A DNA stretch of 64,000 nt, taken from Clostridium sp. UBA4548. GTDB taxonomy: Bacteria > Bacillota > Clostridia > Clostridiales > Clostridiaceae. Of the stretch, positions 25,536-33,942 are shown one piece after another. The stretch lies in the NCBI RefSeq assembly GCF_002387895.1, contig NZ_DGLI01000023.1:1-64000 (forward strand), read 5' to 3'. Within the stretch, counting starts at the first letter, position 1. Each line of letters opens with the position of its first letter. The translations under genes and the position numbers were made by a program. The notes under the pieces were generated by a model, which was not told the DNA's origin, did no database searches, and saw only the letters and a list, made by a program, of their open reading frames with translations.

Positions 25536-25568
25536 TAAGATGTTATTTGCAGAATAAATAACATCTTA
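25536..25568 (+). terminator. Hairpin terminator of the SDR gene
   Basis: TAAGATGTTATTT (25536-25548) pairs perfectly with AAATAACATCTTA (25556-25568); TATATTTTC follows. Confidence 0.75.
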
Positions 25569-25580
25569 TATATTTTCAAT

Positions 25581-25615
25581 AAAAAAGACCTCCATTGAAA
25601 GTGGAGGTCTTTTTT
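25581..25615. terminator. Bidirectional terminator between SDR and NhaC genes
   Basis: AAAAAAGACCTCCA (25581-25594) pairs with TGGAGGTCTTTTTT (25602-25615). It gives a T-tract on both strands and serves the converging genes. Confidence 0.92.
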
Positions 25616-25616
25616 A

Positions 25617-27092
25617 TTAAGCAGATATTGAATTATCTTTTGAAACTGATTTCTTTTTTAGTCTAACTTCAGGCTCTCTTGGTAAGCCAAATTTAGGTAT
25701 AAATCTATCGAAACCAGTTAATGTAAGTATTAATATAGAAAATACAGCAACATATGCCATAAAGTTAAATTTAATAATATCTAGTGCAACAAACTGATGT
25801 AGTGGATAAACAGAAGTTGCAATACCTACATAGAACCCTATATAAACATGCCATGGAATTAATTGGGATCCAAATACTCCTAGAGCATCTGAGAAAGTTG
25901 CGTTTCTTAAACGAAGCTTGTACATTGCCTCTTCGCTACCTTCAACATTTTCTTCAACAAGCTCTTTTATGATTGGTCCAACAGTAACTATTTGAGCCAT
26001 TTCATCTGCTAAGGCAGCATTACCAACTAATGATAAGGCACCATTCCAGAACATAAGTTGTCTTACATTTCTAGAAATTTTTAATACAAGGGTTGATAAA
26101 GGCTTGAAAGCATTAATTTTTGACATGATTCCCCCAAAGGCTCCAACCCACATCATCATTACAATTACCCACGATCCAGCGTCAGAGAAGCCTGTTTTCA
26201 TCATATCAAGGAATGCTTGAGTTGATTCAACAGTACCTGCAAAGGATCCTAGAATAATTGATGACGCAATACCAATACCTAAGCAAGCAAGAGTTGAGAC
26301 TCCCTTAATTGCAAAGCCTATAACAAGTAGAAGAGGAATAATCATATAAATAGGAACTCCATTTTTTACTTGATTAAGAAGTTGAACTGCAGATGGTCTT
26401 GCTGCCTCAAGTGGGCCCCAAACCTCCTGCGGAATAGCTTCGATAGCTTTAGCAGCTGTAGAAGCTTCAGTTGGAAGTCCCATTACATTACTTACTACAA
26501 AGAATATAATAGCTGTAACAACTAAACATGATAAAGACCAAAAGCCTTGATGTCTAATTCTATGAATAACTTCAACTTTTTGAATTCCAGAGCTAACAAC
26601 AGTTGTATCTGATATTAGTCCAATATTATCTCCAAAACATGCTCCACCTGCGATAGCAGCAGTAGTTAGTAAAATATTTCCTCCAACTATATGATTTAAC
26701 CACAGAAAAATTGGAGCACAAGCGGCAAAAGTTCCCCAAGAGGTTCCAGTTGCAATTGATAGTACAGATGTTACTAAGAAACCTACAACTGCAACAGTTC
26801 TTGCGGTTAGTCCAAGTGATAAGGATACGTTAACTATAGCTGCACCAACACCAGTTGCCATAAAGGCTTCTGCCATTGCATAAGCAAACATAAGAATGAA
26901 GAAAACTAACTGTAGATGTTTTACGTTATCTACTGCTGCGTCAACAATATCATTGAGCTTTAACTTTTCTGTTAAAGCTGCAATAATAGCTGCATAGATA
27001 GTTGCTATTGGTGCAGCAACTAGTGCATCTACATCGGCCATCATAAGTCCTGCCATTAAAAAGACAGGGGAAATTTTTAGTAATGCGATCAT
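25617..27092 (-). CDS. nhaC: NhaC-family Na+/H+ antiporter-like transporter
   Basis: 491 aa; ATG at 27092, 10 nt after a GGGGGG RBS (the ATG at 27110 overlaps that RBS). About 12 hydrophobic helices. Family signatures include VTSVLSIATGTSWGTFAACAPI and GGACFGDNIGLISDTTVVSS. The latter contains the Asp/Asn-rich unwound-helix segment of the NhaC/ion-transporter superfamily. It exchanges cytosolic Na+ or a carboxylate such as malate/lactate for H+. In an organism with Na+- or H+-pumping Rnf it would help keep the ion gradient. It ends against the bidirectional terminator. Confidence 0.85.
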   Translation of the reverse strand: MIALLKISPVFLMAGLMMADVDALVAAPIATIYAAIIAALTEKLKLNDIVDAAVDNVKHLQLVFFILMFAYAMAEAFMATGVGAAIVNVSLSLGLTARTVAVVGFLVTSVLSIATGTSWGTFAACAPIFLWLNHIVGGNILLTTAAIAGGACFGDNIGLISDTTVVSSGIQKVEVIHRIRHQGFWSLSCLVVTAIIFFVVSNVMGLPTEASTAAKAIEAIPQEVWGPLEAARPSAVQLLNQVKNGVPIYMIIPLLLVIGFAIKGVSTLACLGIGIASSIILGSFAGTVESTQAFLDMMKTGFSDAGSWVIVMMMWVGAFGGIMSKINAFKPLSTLVLKISRNVRQLMFWNGALSLVGNAALADEMAQIVTVGPIIKELVEENVEGSEEAMYKLRLRNATFSDALGVFGSQLIPWHVYIGFYVGIATSVYPLHQFVALDIIKFNFMAYVAVFSILILTLTGFDRFIPKFGLPREPEVRLKKKSVSKDNSISA

Positions 27093-27110
27093 AAGTATGA
27101 TACCCCCCAT

Positions 27111-27517
27111 TAAATTTGATAAAACGTTTTCTTAATAAATGACAACATTTTAACAAAATTATTAATTTTATATTAATTATAACTAGTTTATAAAAAAAAT
27201 TCAACATGTTTTGAAAAATCTGATAAATTTTTTTTATAATTTTCTAAATAAGCATAATAGAATTAAAATTTATTAAATACTGTAAACAGTTAATATTAAT
27301 GAAAACTAAACAAATAATTAATTTGGAAGTTTTATTCTTGATATTATTATGAATCTAATTATTGGGTTTAATTTTAAGAACTATATAAGAATAAGAGGGG
27401 ACAATTTAGATTTAAAAAAAGATAGGAGATATGCGATGAATATCTTAGCAAAAATAAAAAAAAGAGTAGGATAAATAAATATCATACTCTTTTGAAATAG
27501 TAAACTTAAAATAACTA
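27111..27517. other. Intergenic region between deoC and nhaC
   Basis: 407 bp, very AT-rich. It contains the deoC terminator (27452-27493) and presumably the nhaC promoter. A 12-codon plus-strand ORF at 27436 overlaps the terminator A-tract and is not credible as a gene. Nothing else is seen. Confidence 0.45.
27452..27493 (-). terminator. Rho-independent terminator of deoC
   Basis: Arms 27460-27473 and 27480-27493 pair with one mismatch. On the minus strand a run of T's follows (A-rich 27452-27459 on plus). Confidence 0.85.
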
Positions 27518-28186
27518 TTAATATCCAGATGTAGAGTTTGCTAAACCTTCAACAATTGCAATAGAAGAACTAGCACCGATTCTATTTGCACCAGCTTCGA
27601 TTACTGAAACTACGTCTTCTTTAGTTCTAACCCCACCAGAAGCTTTAACTCCCATATTTGGGCCTACAGTTTCTCTCATTAGTTTAATATCTTCTACTGT
27701 TGCACCACCAGTACTAAATCCTGTAGAAGTCTTTACAAAGTCAGCACCAGCTTCTTGAGATAGCTGACAAGCTTTTATCTTTTCTTCATTTGTTAATAAG
27801 CAAGTTTCTAAAATAACTTTAACAATTGCTTTTCCTTTTGCTGTATCAACAACTTCTTTTATATCATTTAAAACTAATTCATAGTTCTTGTCTTTCAATG
27901 CACCAATATTAATTACCATATCTATTTCATTTGCACCTAATTCAATAGCTCTTGCTGTTTCAAAAGCTTTAGATTTAGTTTCCATGGCACCAAGAGGGAA
28001 ACCAACAACAGTACAAACTAAAACGCCGCTATCTTTTAATTCCTCAGCTACTAACTTTGTGTAATAGGAGTTAACACACACAGATTTAAATTTGTACTCT
28101 TTAGCTTCATTACAGATTTGTATTACTGCATCCTTTGAAGCATCAGGTTTAAGTATAGTATGATCAATCATTGAAGCAATGTTCAT
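27518..28186 (-). CDS. deoC: Deoxyribose-phosphate aldolase
   Basis: 222 aa, RBS GGAGG. Class I TIM-barrel aldolase: IDHTILKPDA at the N-terminus, VVGFPLGA, the catalytic Asp/Lys in KVILETCLLT, and the Schiff-base Lys in ADFVKTSTGFSTGGAT. VKASGGVRT and the GASSS phosphate loop close the barrel. It splits 2-deoxyribose-5-phosphate into glyceraldehyde-3-phosphate and acetaldehyde in deoxynucleoside catabolism. It lies between the Rnf/RseC genes and nhaC but is separated from the former by a hairpin, so it is probably its own unit. Confidence 0.95.
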   Translation of the reverse strand: MNIASMIDHTILKPDASKDAVIQICNEAKEYKFKSVCVNSYYTKLVAEELKDSGVLVCTVVGFPLGAMETKSKAFETARAIELGANEIDMVINIGALKDKNYELVLNDIKEVVDTAKGKAIVKVILETCLLTNEEKIKACQLSQEAGADFVKTSTGFSTGGATVEDIKLMRETVGPNMGVKASGGVRTKEDVVSVIEAGANRIGASSSIAIVEGLANSTSGY

Positions 28187-28266
28187 ATTAAAACCTCCAA
28201 TTTCTACTTATAGATTTTTCATATACTACATGAGTATACATATAAGTGGTAAAGATGTCAAATGCG

Positions 28267-28306
28267 AGAAGAAGAGTAATATCTCATTAAATATTACTCT
28301 TCTTCT
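28267..28306. terminator. Strong hairpin at the end of the rnf operon
   Basis: AGAAGAAGAGTAATAT (28267-28282) pairs perfectly with ATATTACTCTTCTTCT (28291-28306). It lies just past the rseC-like stop on the minus strand. It has no clean T-tract but is the likely end of the rnfCDGEAB-rseC transcript. Confidence 0.7.
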
Positions 28307-28314
28307 GATAACTT

Positions 28315-28749
28315 TTATGATCTATAATTTGTCATTATTTTTAGCATCTTTAAATTAAAGTCAGCAGTATTTTTTCTCTTGCTAATAATTCCACCAATTT
28401 TAAAGGCAATAACCATAGCTAACATAGACAATATACCTGAGTACAATTCATATTTAGATACATTTAAAGAGTTAAGTACAAATAAGCTTCCAAGCAATAT
28501 AATTATTGTGAAGGCTGTAGGGAATATATAAGCCCAAAAATTCATTTTTGACAAGGCTTTATCTTCTAAGGAAACAACTACAGAATCACCAATTTTAGCA
28601 TTTTCAGTATTTTTAACATCTAAAATTACAGTATCTACGGGGCAACCGGATTTACAGCCAGAACAGCCACCACCACAGCCGTTTTTTTTAACAAAAGCTA
28701 TTTTTGCTATATCGCCATTAATTGATTTAACTATACCACTTTGTTCCAT
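28315..28749 (-). CDS. rseC: RseC/MucC family protein (SoxR-reducing system type)
   Basis: 144 aa, RBS GAGGTG. A soluble beta-rich N-terminal domain holds a Cys cluster (NGCGGGCSGCKSGCPVD, residues ~23-39). Two transmembrane helices follow (~72-92 and ~100-120) with a short basic tail. RseC homologs regularly accompany Rnf genes. In E. coli RseC works with RsxABCDGE to keep SoxR reduced. Here it lies 69 nt after rnfB with no SoxR visible, so it may serve Rnf assembly or act as an electron outlet (inference). Confidence 0.87.
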   Translation of the reverse strand: MEQSGIVKSINGDIAKIAFVKKNGCGGGCSGCKSGCPVDTVILDVKNTENAKIGDSVVVSLEDKALSKMNFWAYIFPTAFTIIILLGSLFVLNSLNVSKYELYSGILSMLAMVIAFKIGGIISKRKNTADFNLKMLKIMTNYRS

Positions 28750-28818
28750 ATTATCACCTCAAAATAAATTTAGAAGACCTAGATGGTCTTCTAAATTATA
28801 TCATAATTAATTTAAGTA

Positions 28819-29670
28819 TTAAACTGATGTACTCTCTGAAGTAAACTTAACAGCGTTAAGGTCTTCAGATGACCTTAAGTCTTCTATAGTTTTCTTTGGA
28901 CATTTACCTACGCAAATGCCACAATTTACACATTTACTATAGTCAATTACAGGAAGATTGTTGGTCATTGTGATGGCTTGTTCTGGACAATTTTTAACAC
29001 ACAATCCGCAAGTAATACAACCTACTCCACAAGTATCCATAACTTCTTTTCCCTTATTCTTAGAGTTACATTGAATTCTAACCCTTGAATTTACTGGAGT
29101 AATTTCTATTAATCCTTTTGGACAGGCGTTGACGCAAGCACCGCAAGATGTACATTTTTCCTCATTAACTCTTGCAACTCCATCTATAATTTCTAGTGCA
29201 TCAAACTGACAAACCTTAACACAAGATCCTAATCCTAAACAACCAAATTCACAGGCTTTAGAACCACCACCAGGATTAATTACAGCTTGATTACAGTCCA
29301 TAATACCTTGATAAGTATATTTTTCTTTTGCTATAGTACATGTACCTTTACATTTTACGTAAGCAGCAGTAGGATCGTTAATTTCAGTAATAACACCTAA
29401 TATGTTAGAAATTTTTTCTACTGCCATAGCGCCACCTGGAGTACATTTATTTGGTTTTACTGTTCCGCTTACTACCGCTTCAGCATAAGCATCGCATCCG
29501 GCAAAACCGCATCCTCCACAGTTTGCTCCTGGTAGTGCTTCTCTTACAAGAGGAATTCTCTCATCTACGTCTACTTTAAATTTATCGTTTGCATATCCTA
29601 ATAGTAAACCAAAAACTATTCCTAGTCCACCTAAGCTTACCACTGGTGCAATCAAATTAGTCAATTCCAT
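28819..29670 (-). CDS. rnfB: Rnf complex subunit B (Fe-S protein)
   Basis: 283 aa, RBS GGGGGTG. An N-terminal membrane anchor (LIAPVVSLGGLGIVFGLLLGY) leads to the 4Fe-4S motif CGGCGFAGCDAYAEAV. Further Cys sets are at CKGTC, CEFGCLGLGSC, CTSCGACVNACP, CGVGCITCGLCVKNCP and CVNCGICVGKCP, making it a multi-cluster ferredoxin subunit. It takes electrons from reduced ferredoxin and passes them into the membrane complex. It is the last rnf gene, as in acetogens and other clostridia. Confidence 0.95.
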   Translation of the reverse strand: MELTNLIAPVVSLGGLGIVFGLLLGYANDKFKVDVDERIPLVREALPGANCGGCGFAGCDAYAEAVVSGTVKPNKCTPGGAMAVEKISNILGVITEINDPTAAYVKCKGTCTIAKEKYTYQGIMDCNQAVINPGGGSKACEFGCLGLGSCVKVCQFDALEIIDGVARVNEEKCTSCGACVNACPKGLIEITPVNSRVRIQCNSKNKGKEVMDTCGVGCITCGLCVKNCPEQAITMTNNLPVIDYSKCVNCGICVGKCPKKTIEDLRSSEDLNAVKFTSESTSV

Positions 29671-29682
29671 TATGGCACCCCC

Positions 29683-30258
29683 TTAAATTAATCCACTGAA
29701 TCCAAAGAATGCTATAGCCATAAGTCCTGCAGTAATTAGAGAAATAGGTAATCCTCTAAATGCTTCTGGCATATTGGTATTATCTTCCATTCTTTCTCTT
29801 AATCCAGCAAGTAAAACTATTGCTAGCATATAGCCTAAGGCAGCTCCTAAAGAGTTTGCGATACCTTGAGCTAAGTTAAAACCTTTGTCCATATTTATTA
29901 CAGCAACCCCTAGTACCGCACAGTTTGTAGTTATAAGAGGTAAGAATATTCCAAGGGCTCTGTAAAGTCCTGGATTAGTTTTCTTTATAACGATTTCAAC
30001 AAACTGAACAAGAGCAGCTATAACAAGAATAAATGCTAATGTTGATAGGTACTGAAGATTTAATGGGATTAATATAAATACATTAACTATATATGTCATT
30101 ATAGTTGCAAGAACCATAACAAAGGTAACAGCGAACCCCATCCCTTTTGCTGTCTCAGTTTTCTGAGAAACTCCAAGGAAGGAACAAATACCTAAAAATT
30201 TAGCCAAAACGAAGTTGTTGACTAATAGAGCACTTAAAAAAATACTAATTAATTCCAA
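29683..30258 (-). CDS. rnfA: Rnf complex subunit A (membrane)
   Basis: 191 aa, TTG start 9 nt after GAGGTG. About six transmembrane helices; family stretches include NNFVLAKFLGICSFLGVS and ITTNCAVLGVAVI, the latter holding a Cys. Homologous to NqrE. With RnfE it forms the inverted-repeat membrane core, in which conserved Cys residues bind a 2Fe-2S cluster across the membrane. The gap to rnfB is 12 nt. Confidence 0.95.
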   Translation of the reverse strand: MELISIFLSALLVNNFVLAKFLGICSFLGVSQKTETAKGMGFAVTFVMVLATIMTYIVNVFILIPLNLQYLSTLAFILVIAALVQFVEIVIKKTNPGLYRALGIFLPLITTNCAVLGVAVINMDKGFNLAQGIANSLGAALGYMLAIVLLAGLRERMEDNTNMPEAFRGLPISLITAGLMAIAFFGFSGLI

Positions 30259-30272
30259 AATTGTTCACCTCT

Positions 30273-30890
30273 TTATTTAGTGGTTTTAGCTGCTTTAGCT
30301 TTGTTTATTTTAAATTGGTTTAAGCAAGCTAGTAGTATGCCTAAAGTGATAAATGCTCCTGGAGCAAGAATCATTATAATAGATGGTTCATAGGAAGTAG
30401 GAAGAACCTGAATTCCATAAAAAGTTCCATTTCCTAAAATTTCTCTAAAAGTTGCTAAAATTGTTAATGCCAGTGTAAATCCAAGGCCCATACCTATAGC
30501 ATCAAAGATAGATGGTAAAACACCATTTTTAGAAGCATAAGCTTCTGCTCTACCTAGAATAACACAGTTAACAACTATAAGTGGTATAAATATACCAAGT
30601 GCTTTATATAAAGCTGGTAAATAACCTTGTACCAAAAATTGAATCAATGTAACAAAGGCAGCAATAACTGTTATATAAGCTGGTATTCTAATTTTATCAG
30701 GTATAAATTTTCTTAGTAAAGAAATAACAGCATTTGAGCCTATAAGAACAGCAGTGGCTGCGAGTCCCATTCCAACTGCATTTTGAACACTTGAAGTTAC
30801 TGCAAGTGTAGGGCACATTGCAAGAACTTGAATGAATACTGGATTTTCTTCAATCAAGCCTTTTTTCATTCTTTCACCAAACACACTCAT
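30273..30890 (-). CDS. rnfE: Rnf complex subunit E (membrane)
   Basis: 205 aa, RBS AGGAG. About six helices. NPVFIQVLAMCPTLAVTSS and IVVNCVILGRAEAYASKNG are the NqrD/RnfE family signatures with conserved Cys. It pairs with RnfA in the membrane. It sits 2 nt after rnfG and 14 nt before rnfA. Confidence 0.95.
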   Translation of the reverse strand: MSVFGERMKKGLIEENPVFIQVLAMCPTLAVTSSVQNAVGMGLAATAVLIGSNAVISLLRKFIPDKIRIPAYITVIAAFVTLIQFLVQGYLPALYKALGIFIPLIVVNCVILGRAEAYASKNGVLPSIFDAIGMGLGFTLALTILATFREILGNGTFYGIQVLPTSYEPSIIMILAPGAFITLGILLACLNQFKINKAKAAKTTK

Positions 30891-30892
30891 GG

Positions 30893-31441
30893 TTACTTAG
30901 CTCCTTTCAACTGATCGTTATAAAATTTAATTGCAGAATTAACTCCACTAGTTACTGCTTTAGAAGTAATAGTAGAACCTGTCATAGCTTGTATGTCGCC
31001 TCCAACAGTTAGTTCCTTTTCAGCAGATTTTCCTTTAAATTGATCTTTAAACTTAGGCTTTTCTGCATTTGATCCTAAGCCAGGAGTTTCGGTATGAGCT
31101 AATATTTTAACTCCTTCAACTTTTCCTTCAGTTGAAATACCTATCATCATTGTAATTGGTCCACCATATCCACTAGATTTTACTGTAAATAAGTAACCTG
31201 AAAGTTGTCCGTTTTTATTTCCTTCATAAATTGATGATATATTTGCATCAGATGAGAAATTCTTTTCAGATTTTTTAAAATCAGTTGCCGCTGGTAAGAG
31301 CTCCTTCATTGCTAAGGATTGTTCTTCTTTAGCTTTAGCTTCAATTGGACCTTTTGTTATTTCATATGCATAACCTAAAAGTAACCCAGCAATTCCAGCG
31401 ATTATAAGCAATTTAATTCCTAACTTTAAATTTTCTTTCAT
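30893..31441 (-). CDS. rnfG: Rnf complex subunit G (covalent FMN)
   Basis: 182 aa. One N-terminal membrane helix (LLIIAGIAGLLLGYAYEI) precedes an FMN-binding domain. The flavinylation segment is M-T-G-S-T-I-T-S (~150-157), where a Thr carries phosphodiester-linked FMN. AHTETPGLGSNAEKPKF is a second family hallmark. Its ATG overlaps the rnfD stop (TAATG), so translation is coupled. No apbE flavin transferase gene is in the window. Confidence 0.94.
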   Translation of the reverse strand: MKENLKLGIKLLIIAGIAGLLLGYAYEITKGPIEAKAKEEQSLAMKELLPAATDFKKSEKNFSSDANISSIYEGNKNGQLSGYLFTVKSSGYGGPITMMIGISTEGKVEGVKILAHTETPGLGSNAEKPKFKDQFKGKSAEKELTVGGDIQAMTGSTITSKAVTSGVNSAIKFYNDQLKGAK

Positions 31442-32376
31442 TATTTTCCACCCCCGAATACACGCGGATTTGTGAACTTGTCAATAAATGGAACAAATAG
31501 ATTCATAATTAATATTGAGTAAGAAACTCCTTCAGCATAACCACCATATAAACGAATTAAGGTAGTTAAAATACCACAACTTATACCAAATACTAAATGA
31601 CCTGTTTTAGTCATTGGAGAAGTTGTATAATCTGTAGCCATATAAAAAGCTCCAAGAATCAATCCACCTAGGAAGATTTCATATAAACCATTACCTGACA
31701 TTAATCCTTGTCTACCTAGTAAAGTAGTAAGTACAAATACAGTTCCTATATAACTTACTGGTATATGCCAAGATATAACTTTTTTATATAGAAGGTAAGC
31801 AGCACCAATTAATAATGCTAAGGCTGAAGTTTCCCCAATACAACCTCCAATATTTCCAACGAATACATCGAATATGTTTGGAAGAGCAGCGACACCATCA
31901 CCTCTTAGAATTCCAAGTGGAGTAGCTCCTGTAGTACCATCTAAAGTCCATGTAGTCATTCTCACAGGGTAAGCAGCAAGTAAAAAAGCTCTTGCAGCTA
32001 AAGCTGGGTTAACAATATTTTGCCCGATTCCACCATAGAAACATTTAACTACAATAATTGCAAATGCACTACCTAATGCCACCATCCATAGTGGAATAGT
32101 AGGTGGTACGTTAAATGCTAGCAACAATCCTGTTACTACTGCACTCAAATCTTTTATCATAATAGGTCTCTTAGTTATTTTTTGAAAAGCATATTCAGAT
32201 AAAACTGCTGAACCAACAGCGGTTAAAATTACTAATAGTGCATTAAGCCCAAAAAAGTAAATCCCTGCAATTGCAGCCGGAAGTAGTGCGATTAATACAT
32301 CTCTCATTACTGTGGAAACAGTATCTTTAGATTTTATATGAGGAGACGTCGATACGGTATATAATCTCTCTGACAT
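31441..32376 (-). CDS. rnfD: Rnf complex subunit D (covalent FMN, membrane)
   Basis: 311 aa from the ATG at 32376, 8 nt after GAGG; the in-frame GTG at 32385 falls inside the RBS. About nine hydrophobic helices. The flavinylation motif T-G-A-T sits in LDGTTGATPLGILRGDG. QNIVNPALAARAFLLAAYP is a family signature. It is homologous to NqrB and probably forms part of the ion channel of the complex. Only 5 nt separate rnfC from the RBS region. Confidence 0.94.
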   Translation of the reverse strand: MSERLYTVSTSPHIKSKDTVSTVMRDVLIALLPAAIAGIYFFGLNALLVILTAVGSAVLSEYAFQKITKRPIMIKDLSAVVTGLLLAFNVPPTIPLWMVALGSAFAIIVVKCFYGGIGQNIVNPALAARAFLLAAYPVRMTTWTLDGTTGATPLGILRGDGVAALPNIFDVFVGNIGGCIGETSALALLIGAAYLLYKKVISWHIPVSYIGTVFVLTTLLGRQGLMSGNGLYEIFLGGLILGAFYMATDYTTSPMTKTGHLVFGISCGILTTLIRLYGGYAEGVSYSILIMNLFVPFIDKFTNPRVFGGGK

Positions 32377-32390
32377 TCTATTCACCTCTA

Positions 32391-33707
32391 TTATTTCTTT
32401 TTCTTACTTAGGACTCTTCTTTTACCTTCACGACAGGTTTGAGTTAAGTGACGTTTTGCAGGACACACAAATGTACAACATCCACATTCGATACAGTCCA
32501 CGCCGTGATACTCTTCGAAAGTATCATAGTCACCTTTAAGAACCATTGAATTTAATTTAGATGGTATTAAGAACATTGGACAGGCATCAATGCACTTTCC
32601 ACATCTTATACAGCTACTTTCAGGTTCTATATCCCATTCTTTCTGAGATAGGCATAATACTCCAGAACTTCCCTTTATTGCAGGAGTATCTAAAGAGAAT
32701 AGAGCAGTACCCATTAATGGGCCACCAGAGATTACCTTTGATGGATCTGTAACGAAACCATCACAAGCTTCTACTAACTCTTTTAGTGAAGTTCCAAGTT
32801 TTACTCTTAGATTTTTAGGTGTATTTATAGCTCCTCCAGTAACAGTAATAACTCTTTCAGTTAAAGGTTTTCCAAGTACTACTGCATTCCTAATGGCATG
32901 AACAGTAGCTACGTTTTGCACAATACATCCAACATGAGCAGGTAATTTTCCAGATGGAACTTCACGCTTTGTTGTTGCATATATTAGTTGTTTTTCAGCA
33001 CCTTGAGGGTACTTAGTTTTTAATGCTACAACTTCAACATTACTTAAGGTACTAATAGCTCTACTAATAGCGTCAATTGCATCTTTTTTATTGTTTTCAA
33101 TCCCTACATATATTTTAGTGTTTGGAAACATATGTAAAAGGATTTTTAAACCTTCTGCAATTTCATCAGAATTTTCAAGCATTAATCTATGGTCGCAAGT
33201 AAGGTAAGGTTCACACTCTGCGGCGTTAATGATAATGCTATCAATACTGCAATCTGCAGCAGGGGAAAGCTTTACATGTGTTGGAAAACATGCACCACCA
33301 AGTCCAACTATACCAGCTTCTTTAATGATTTCTAAAAGTTGTTCCTTCGACAAATTTTGAAAATCTTTATTTGGGTTATAGTCTGTTTCTTCATAAAGAT
33401 GATCGTTTTCTACAATAATTGACATCACCTTTGTGCCGTTTGAATGAAGAACCGGCGCCACGTTTTTAACTACCCCTGAAACACTTGAATGAATAGGAGA
33501 AGAAACGAATCCAGTTGCTTGTCCTATTTTTTGTCCAACAAGAACCTTGTCGCCCTTTTTTACTAAAGGCTCACAAGGAGCTCCAATATGTTGAGACATT
33601 GGGAAAACTAAATCTCCTTTTGGAAGATAGTTTTCAATTGATTTACTTTCAGAAAAATGTTTTCCATGAGGCGGATGAATTCCTCTTTTGAAAGTTAAAA
33701 GTCCCAT
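32391..33707 (-). CDS. rnfC: Rnf complex subunit C (NADH-interacting Fe-S/FMN subunit)
   Basis: 438 aa, RBS GGAGGG. An N-terminal barrel-sandwich domain is followed by an NuoF-like Rossmann region (GIVGLGGACFPTHVKL, INAAECEPYLTCDHRLM). Two 4Fe-4S motifs lie near the C-terminus: CIRCGKCIDACPMFL and CIECGCCTFVCPAKRHL. The basic tail is KRRVLSKKKK. It is the first gene of the operon and interacts with NAD+/NADH. Rnf couples ferredoxin oxidation and NAD+ reduction to Na+ or H+ export. Confidence 0.95.
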   Translation of the reverse strand: MGLLTFKRGIHPPHGKHFSESKSIENYLPKGDLVFPMSQHIGAPCEPLVKKGDKVLVGQKIGQATGFVSSPIHSSVSGVVKNVAPVLHSNGTKVMSIIVENDHLYEETDYNPNKDFQNLSKEQLLEIIKEAGIVGLGGACFPTHVKLSPAADCSIDSIIINAAECEPYLTCDHRLMLENSDEIAEGLKILLHMFPNTKIYVGIENNKKDAIDAISRAISTLSNVEVVALKTKYPQGAEKQLIYATTKREVPSGKLPAHVGCIVQNVATVHAIRNAVVLGKPLTERVITVTGGAINTPKNLRVKLGTSLKELVEACDGFVTDPSKVISGGPLMGTALFSLDTPAIKGSSGVLCLSQKEWDIEPESSCIRCGKCIDACPMFLIPSKLNSMVLKGDYDTFEEYHGVDCIECGCCTFVCPAKRHLTQTCREGKRRVLSKKKK

Positions 33708-33942
33708 AATGACCCTCCATTTCGCAATAAGTTTTAATACTTTTTTAAATAAGTTATAAAATACAACTTTAAATTATTATAACTCGAAATACCTTTAGGT
33801 GCAATAAGTATGTATTTTTATCCATAATTAGTTAGTATGTTAAATAATTTAGGTTTATGATATTGATTTTTAAATTATTACCTGATATATTAAATATAAA
33901 GATTAGTTTATAAAATAAGCAAATGTGTATAAGGAGTTAGGT

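Noticed and set aside
27436..27474. 12-codon ORF with a nearby GGAG
   Set aside because: Overlaps the deoC terminator; no downstream plus-strand gene that it could regulate.
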